Assembly: GCA_963555705.1 (NCBI GenBank)
Contig: OY743181.1
Location: 31,726,296 to 31,790,295 of the forward strand
Direction: 5' to 3'
DNA: 64,000 nucleotides
Source of the DNA: Ligustrum vulgare
Taxonomy: Eukaryota > Streptophyta > Magnoliopsida > Lamiales > Oleaceae
Shown: in pieces, positions 58,101-64,000 of the stretch
How the letters are laid out: every line of letters begins with the position of its first letter
Numbering within the stretch: position 1 is the first letter of the stretch
The notes under the pieces: generated by a model
Database searches by the model: none
What the model was told of the DNA's origin: nothing
What the model saw: the letters and a program-made list of their open reading frames with translations, nothing else
Program-made: the position numbers and the translations under genes

Positions 58101-61100
58101 GAAACTTTTTTTATTATTTTCCATCAATCCTTTTTTAGAATATTTTACCCTCGTATATTTTAAATAATTTCATATTCACCCCTAGTTTTATTTAATGGAC
58201 ATTTTTAAATATTTTAATTATTTTTATTTTCTTATTGTACATAAAAATATTTCTCATACATGTATAATATAAACTCTTAACTTTCTCACAATAAAATCTT
58301 TTAAATAAAATCAACAACTCTCATATAATTTACGATTTCTAATACGTCCTTCAATTAATGAGAGAAAAAGAAAAAAAAATGTGTACTCTTTGAATTAATT
58401 TTTTACATCCATAATATACTTTTTTTTTTTTTTTTTTTGAAAAAAAATTGCATCTAAAAGGCCCTAAAATGAGAAACTTTTTTTATTGTTTCCGATCAAA
58501 CCTTTTTTTATAATATTTTACCCTCGTATATTTTAAATAATTTCGTATTCACCCCTAGTTTTAATTAATGTACATTTTTTAATTTTTTATTTATTTTTAT
58601 TTTCTTATTGTACATAAAAATATTTTTCATACATATATAATATAAATTCTTAAATTTAACAACAAAATCAACAACTCTCATATAATTTACGGTTTCTAAT
58701 ACGTCCTTCAATTAATGAGAGAAAAAGAAAAAAATGTGTACTTCTTGAATTAATTTTTTACATCCATAATATAACAAAAAAATTAAAAAAAAAAATTGCA
58801 TCTAAAAGGCCCTAAAGGGAGAAACTTTTTTTATTATTTTCCATCAAACATTTTTTAGAATATTTTACCCTCGTATATTTTAAATAATTTCGTATTCACA
58901 CCTAGTTTTAATTAATGTACATTCTTTTATATTTTATTTATTTTTATTTTCTTATTTTACATAAAAATATTTTTCATACATATATAATATAAACTCATAA
59001 CTTTCTCACAATTAAATCTTTTAAATAAAATCAATTACTCTCATATAATGTACGGTTTCCAATACGTCCTTCAATTAATGAGAGAAAAAGAAAAAAAAAT
59101 GTGTACTTCTTGAATTAGTTTTTTACATCCATATGATAACAATTTTTTTTTTTTTTTTTAAAAATTGCATCTAAAAGGCCCTAAAGGGAGAAACTTTTTT
59201 TTTATTATTTTCCATCAAACATTTTTTAGAATATTTTACCCTCGTATATTTTAAATAATTTCCTATTCACCCCTAGTTTTAATTAATGTACATTTTTTAA
59301 TATTTTAATTATTTTTATTTTCTTATTGTACATAAAAATATTTTTCATACATATATAATATAAACTCTAAACTTTCACAATAAAATATTTTAAATAAAAT
59401 CAACAACTCTCATATAATTTATGGTTTCTAATACGTCCTTCAATTAATGAGAAAAAGAAAAAATGTGTACTTATTGAATTAATTTCTTAAATCCATAATA
59501 TAACATTTTTTTTTTGAAAAAAAAATTGCATCTAAAAGGCCCTAAAGGGAGAAACTTTTTTTATTATTTCCGATCAAACCTTTTTTTGAGTATTTTACCC
59601 TCGTATATTTTAAATAATTTCATATTCACCCCTAGTTTTAATTAATGTACATTTTTTAATATTTTATTTATTTTTATTTTCTTATTGTACGTAAAAAAAA
59701 TTTCATATATATATATAATATAAACTCTTAACTTTCTCACAATAAAATCTTTTAAATAAAATCAACAACTCTCATATAATTTACGGTTTCTAATACGTCC
59801 TTCAATTAATGAGAGAAAAAGAAAAAAAAAATGTGTACTTCTTGAATTAATTTTTTACATCCATAATATAACAAATTTTTTTTTAAAAAAAAAAAATTGC
59901 ATCTAAAAGGCCCTAAAGGGAGAAACTTTTTTTATTATTTTCCATCAAACCTTTTTTAGAATATTTTACCCTCGTATATTTTAAATAATTTCATATTCAC
60001 CCCTAGTTTTAATTAATGGACATTTTTAAATATTTTAATTATTTTTATTTTCTTATTGTACATAAAAATATTTTTCATACATGTATAATATAAACTCTTA
60101 ACTTTCACAATAAAATCTTTTAAATAAAATCAACAACTCTCATATAATTTACGGTTTCTAATACGTCCTTCAATTAATGAGAGAAAAAGAAAAAAATGTG
60201 TACTTCTTGAATTAATTTTTTACATCCATAATATAACAAAAAAATTAAAAAAAAAAATTGCATCTAAAAGGCCCTAAAGGGAGAAACTTTTTTTATTATT
60301 TTCCATCAAACATTTTTTAGAATATTTTACCCTCGTATATTTTAAATAATTTCGTATTCACACCTAGTTTTAATTAATGTACATTCTTTTATATTTTATT
60401 TATTTTTATTTTCTTATTTTACATAAAAATATTTTTCATACATATATAATATAAACTCATAACTTTCTCACAATTAAATCTTTTAAATAAAATCAATTAC
60501 TCTCATATAATGTACGGTTTCCAATACGTCCTTCAATTAATGAGAGAAAAAGAAAAAAAAATGTGTACTTCTTGAATTAGTTTTTTACATCCATATGATA
60601 ACAATTTTTTTTTTTTTTTTAAAAAAATTGCATCTAAAAGTCCCTAAAGGGAGAAACTTTTTTTTTATTATTTTCCATCAAACATTTTTTAGAATATTTT
60701 ACCCTCGTATATTTTAAATAATTCCATATTCACCCCTAGTTTTAATTAATGTACAATTTTTAATATTTTATTTATTTTTACTTTCTTATTGTACATAAAA
60801 ATATTTTTCATACATGTATAATAAAAACTCTTAACTTTCACAATAAAATCTTTTAAATAAAATCAACAACTCTCATATAATTTATGGTTTCTAATACGTC
60901 CTTCAATTAATGAGAGAAAAAGAAAAAATGTGTACTTCTTGAATTTATTTTTTACATCCATAATATAATAATATTTTTTTTAAAAAAGAAAATTGCATCT
61001 AAAAGGCCCTAAAGGGAGAACTTTTTTTTATTATTTCCGATCAAACCTTCTTTAGAATATTTTACCCTCGTATATTTTAAATAATTCCATATTCACCCCT

Positions 61101-62950
61101 AGTTTTAATTAATGTACAATTTTTAATATTTTATTTATTTTTATTTTCTTATTGTACGTAAAAAAAATTTCATATATATATATAATATAAACTCTTAACT
61201 TTCTCACAATAAAATCTTTTAAATAAAATCAACAACTCTCATATAATTTACGGTTTCTAATACGTCCTTCAATTAATGAGAGAAAAAGAAAAAAAAAATG
61301 TGTACTTCTTGAATTAATTTTTTACATCCATAATATAACAAATTTTTTTTTAAAAAAAAAAAATTGCATCTAAAAGGCACTAAAGGGAGAAACTTTTTTT
61401 ATTATTTTCCATCAAACCTTTTTTAGAATATTTTACCCTCGTATATTTTAAATAATTTCATATTCACCCCTAGTTTTAATTAATGGACATTTTTAAATAT
61501 TTTAATTATTTTTATTTTCTTATTGTACATAAAAATATTTCTCATACATGTATAATATAAACTCTTAACTTTCTCACAATAAATTCTTTTAAATAAAATC
61601 AACAACTCTCATATAATTTACGATTTCTAATACGTCCTTCAATTAATGAGAGAAAAAGAAAAAAAAATGTGTACTCTTTGAATTAATTTTTTACATCCAT
61701 AATATACTATTTTTTTTTTTTTTTTTTGAAAAAAAATTGCATCTAAAAGGCCCTAAAGGGAGAAACATTTTTTTATTGTTTCCGATCAAACCTTTTTTTA
61801 TAATATTTTACCCTCGTATATTTTAAATAATTTCGTATTCACCCCTAGTTTTAATTAATGTACATTTTTTAATTTTTTATTTATTTTTATTTTCTTATTG
61901 TACATAAAAATATTTTTCATACATATATAATATAAATTCTTAAATTTAACAATAAAATCAACAACTCTCATATAATTTACGGTTTCTAATACGTCCTTCA
62001 ATTAATGAGAGAAAAAGAAAAAAATGTGTACTTCTTGAATTACTTTTTTACATCCATAATATAACAAAAAAATTAAAAAAAAAAAAAATTGCATCTAAAA
62101 GGCCCTAAAGGGAGAAACTTTTTTTATTATTTTCCATCAAACATTTTTTAGAATATTTTACCCTCGTATATTTTAAATAATTTCGTATTCACACCTAGTT
62201 TTAATTAATGTACATTCTTTTATATTTTATTTATTTTTATTTTCTTATTTTACATAAAAATATTTTTCATACATATATAATATAAACTCATAACTTTCTC
62301 ACAATTAAATCTTTTAAATAAAATCAATTACTCTCATATAATGTACGGTTTCCAATACGTCCTTCAATTAATGAGAGAAAAAGAAAAAAAAATGTGTACT
62401 TCTTGAATTAATTTTTTACATCCATATGATAACAATTTTTTTTTTTATTATTTTTAAAAAAAGCATCTAAAAGGCCCTAAAGGGAGAAACTTTTTTTTTA
62501 TTATTTTCCATCAAACATTTTTTATAATATTTTACCCTCGTATATTTTAAATAATTTCCTATTCACCCCTAGTTTTAATTAATATACATTTTTTAATATT
62601 TTTATTATTTTTATTTTCTTATTGTACATAAAAATATTTTTCATACATATATAATATAAACTCTAAACTTTCACAATAAAATATTTTAAATAAAATCAAC
62701 AACTCTCATATAATTTATGGTTTCTAATACGTCCTTCAATTAATGAGAAAAAGAAAAAATGTGTACTTATTGAATTAATTTCTTAAATCCATAATATAAC
62801 ATTTTTTTTTTAAAAAAAAAATTGCATCTAAAAGGCCCTAAAGGGAGAAACTTTTTTTATTATTTCCGATAATGTACATTCTTTTATATTTTATTTATTT
62901 TTATTTTCTTATTTTACATTAAAATATTTTTCATACATATATAATATAAA
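55140..62950. repeat. Higher-order repeat of five monomers (about 1.83 kb), several copies
   Basis: The private variant ACTCATAACTTTCTCACAAT starts at 55341, 57166, 58993, 60455, 62286 and 62950. Steps are 1825, 1827, 1462, 1831 and 664 bp: five monomers, five, four, five, then a deletion-shortened pair. Neighbouring variants keep the same order in each copy. Confidence 0.9.
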
Positions 62951-64000
62951 CTCATAACTTTCTCACAATTAAATCTTTTAAATAAAATCAATTACTCTCA
63001 TATAATGTACGGTTTCCAATACGTCCTTCAATTAATGAGAGAAAAAGAAAAAAAAATGTGTACTTCTTGAATTAATTTTTTACATCCATATGATAACAAT
63101 TTTTTTTTTTAAAAAAAAAAAATTGCATCTAAAAGGCCCTAAAGGGAGAAACTTTTTTTTTATTATTTTCCATCAAACATTTTTTAGAATATTTTACCCT
63201 CGTATATTTTAAATAATTTCATATTCACCCCTAGTTTTAATTAATGTACATTTTTTAACATTTTTTTCTTCTTAACTTTCACAATAAAATCTTTTAAATA
63301 AAATCAACAACTCTCATGTAATTTATGGTTTCTAATACGTCCTTCAATTAATGAGAGAAAAAGAAAAAATGTGTACTTCTTGAATTTATTTTTTACATCC
63401 ATAATATAATAATATTTTTTTAAAAAAAAAATTGCATATAAAAGGTCCTAAAGGGAGAACCTTTTTTTATTATTTCCGATCAAACCTTCTTTAGAATATT
63501 TTACCCTCGTATATTTTAAATAATTTCATATTCACCCCTAGTTTTAATTAATGTACATTTTTTAATATTTTATTTATTTTTACTTTCTTATTGTACATAA
63601 AAATATTTCTAATACATATATAATATATACTCTTAGCTTTCTCACAGTAAAATCTCTTAAATAAAATCCACAACTCTCATGTAATTTATGGATTCTAATA
63701 CGAATTGCATCTAAAAGGCCCTAAAGGGAGAACCTTTTTTTATTATTTCCGATCAAACCTTCTTTAGAATATTTTACCCTCGTATATTTTAAATAATTTC
63801 ATATTCACCCCTAGTTTTAATTAATGTACATTTTTTAATATTTTATTTATTTTTACTTTCTTATTGTACATAAAAATATTTCTAATACATATATAATATA
63901 TACTCTTAGCTTTCTCACAGTAAAATCTCTTAAATAAAATCCACAACTCTCATGTAATTTATGGATTCTAATACGAATTGCATCTAAAAGGCCCTAAAGG

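Larger units (their letters stand above)
45755..64000. repeat. AT-rich satellite array, right arm (about 50 monomers, continues past window)
   Basis: Same monomer as 33440-36189, about 345-365 bp. It carries variants: GCATCTAAAAGGCCCTAAAGG (common) and GCTACACTTAAAAGGCCTTAAAGG with TCCATAGTATGACAA. Nearly every monomer keeps CTCTCAT ... ATGAGAG about 33 nt apart and a variable T-run/A-run junction. No ORF or transposon is embedded apart from the LTR element. Shortened monomers occur at about 46244, 48435, 53686, 62866, 63697 and 63972. Confidence 0.97.

Noticed and set aside
45755..64000. CRISPR-like regular repeats
   Set aside because: Unit of about 350 bp without unique spacers in a plant genome; it is a satellite.

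Overview
This is a flowering-plant nuclear window, probably a eudicot. It is very AT-rich and intron-bearing, with nested plant LTR retrotransposons, Stowaway/hAT/Helitron-type DNA transposons, microsatellites and a long satellite array. I see no prokaryotic or organellar genes, no tRNA or rRNA gene and no CRISPR array. Almost everything is repeat. The only intact, recognisable enzyme gene is a cytokinin-activating LOG-family ORF (40780-41433), and it sits inside a retrotransposon.

Layout. (1) 1-5992, + strand: a young non-autonomous Asp-tRNA-primed Athila/Tat-like LTR element, cut by the window start, with one 255-aa ORF of unknown function. It is inserted into the gag of (2) a decayed Tat-type gypsy element on the minus strand (5993-8355; Arg-type PBS, LTR 7674-8355). 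(3) 8356-10899: AT-rich DNA with a two-exon pseudogene piece of a ROF1/FKBP62-type FKBP and a Helitron-like 3' end at 10899. (4) 11190-18062: an old Athila/Tat-like fragment split by a Ty1/copia element (11314-17795, TSD TAAAG). That copia element carries a 2.4-kb solo LTR (12383-14809). (5) 18063-23222: AT-rich DNA with MITEs, microsatellites, a broken seryl-tRNA synthetase exon pair (19843-20126, minus), a Helitron-like end and a 429-bp hAT-type element. (6) 23223-30132, minus: a full-length but dead chromovirus-type gypsy element (TSD TTATA) whose LTRs carry eight copies of the palindrome TTACGGCCGTAA. (7) 30133-33440: AT-rich, small non-autonomous elements. (8) 33440-64000: an AT-rich satellite with a unit of about 345-365 bp and higher-order periods near 1.8 kb. 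It is split at 36189/45755 by (9) a very young 9,565-bp LTR element.

Element (9) is the highlight. It has 3,110-bp LTRs (one difference noticed between them), a perfect 5-bp TSD, an initiator-Met PBS and a polypurine tract, all placing it on the minus strand, but no gag or pol. Its interior instead holds two intact ORFs on the opposite (+) strand. One is a 183-aa basic Cys-finger protein resembling the nucleic-acid-binding / silencing-suppressor proteins of Betaflexiviridae plant viruses. The other is a 217-aa intronless LOG protein with the full PGGxGTxxE signature. Each has an upstream TTTAAATA box, and the LOG ORF is followed by three related hairpins whose stems differ but still pair. A recently mobile retroelement carrying a possible silencing suppressor plus a hormone-activating enzyme, antisense to itself, is the best candidate here for an undescribed system.
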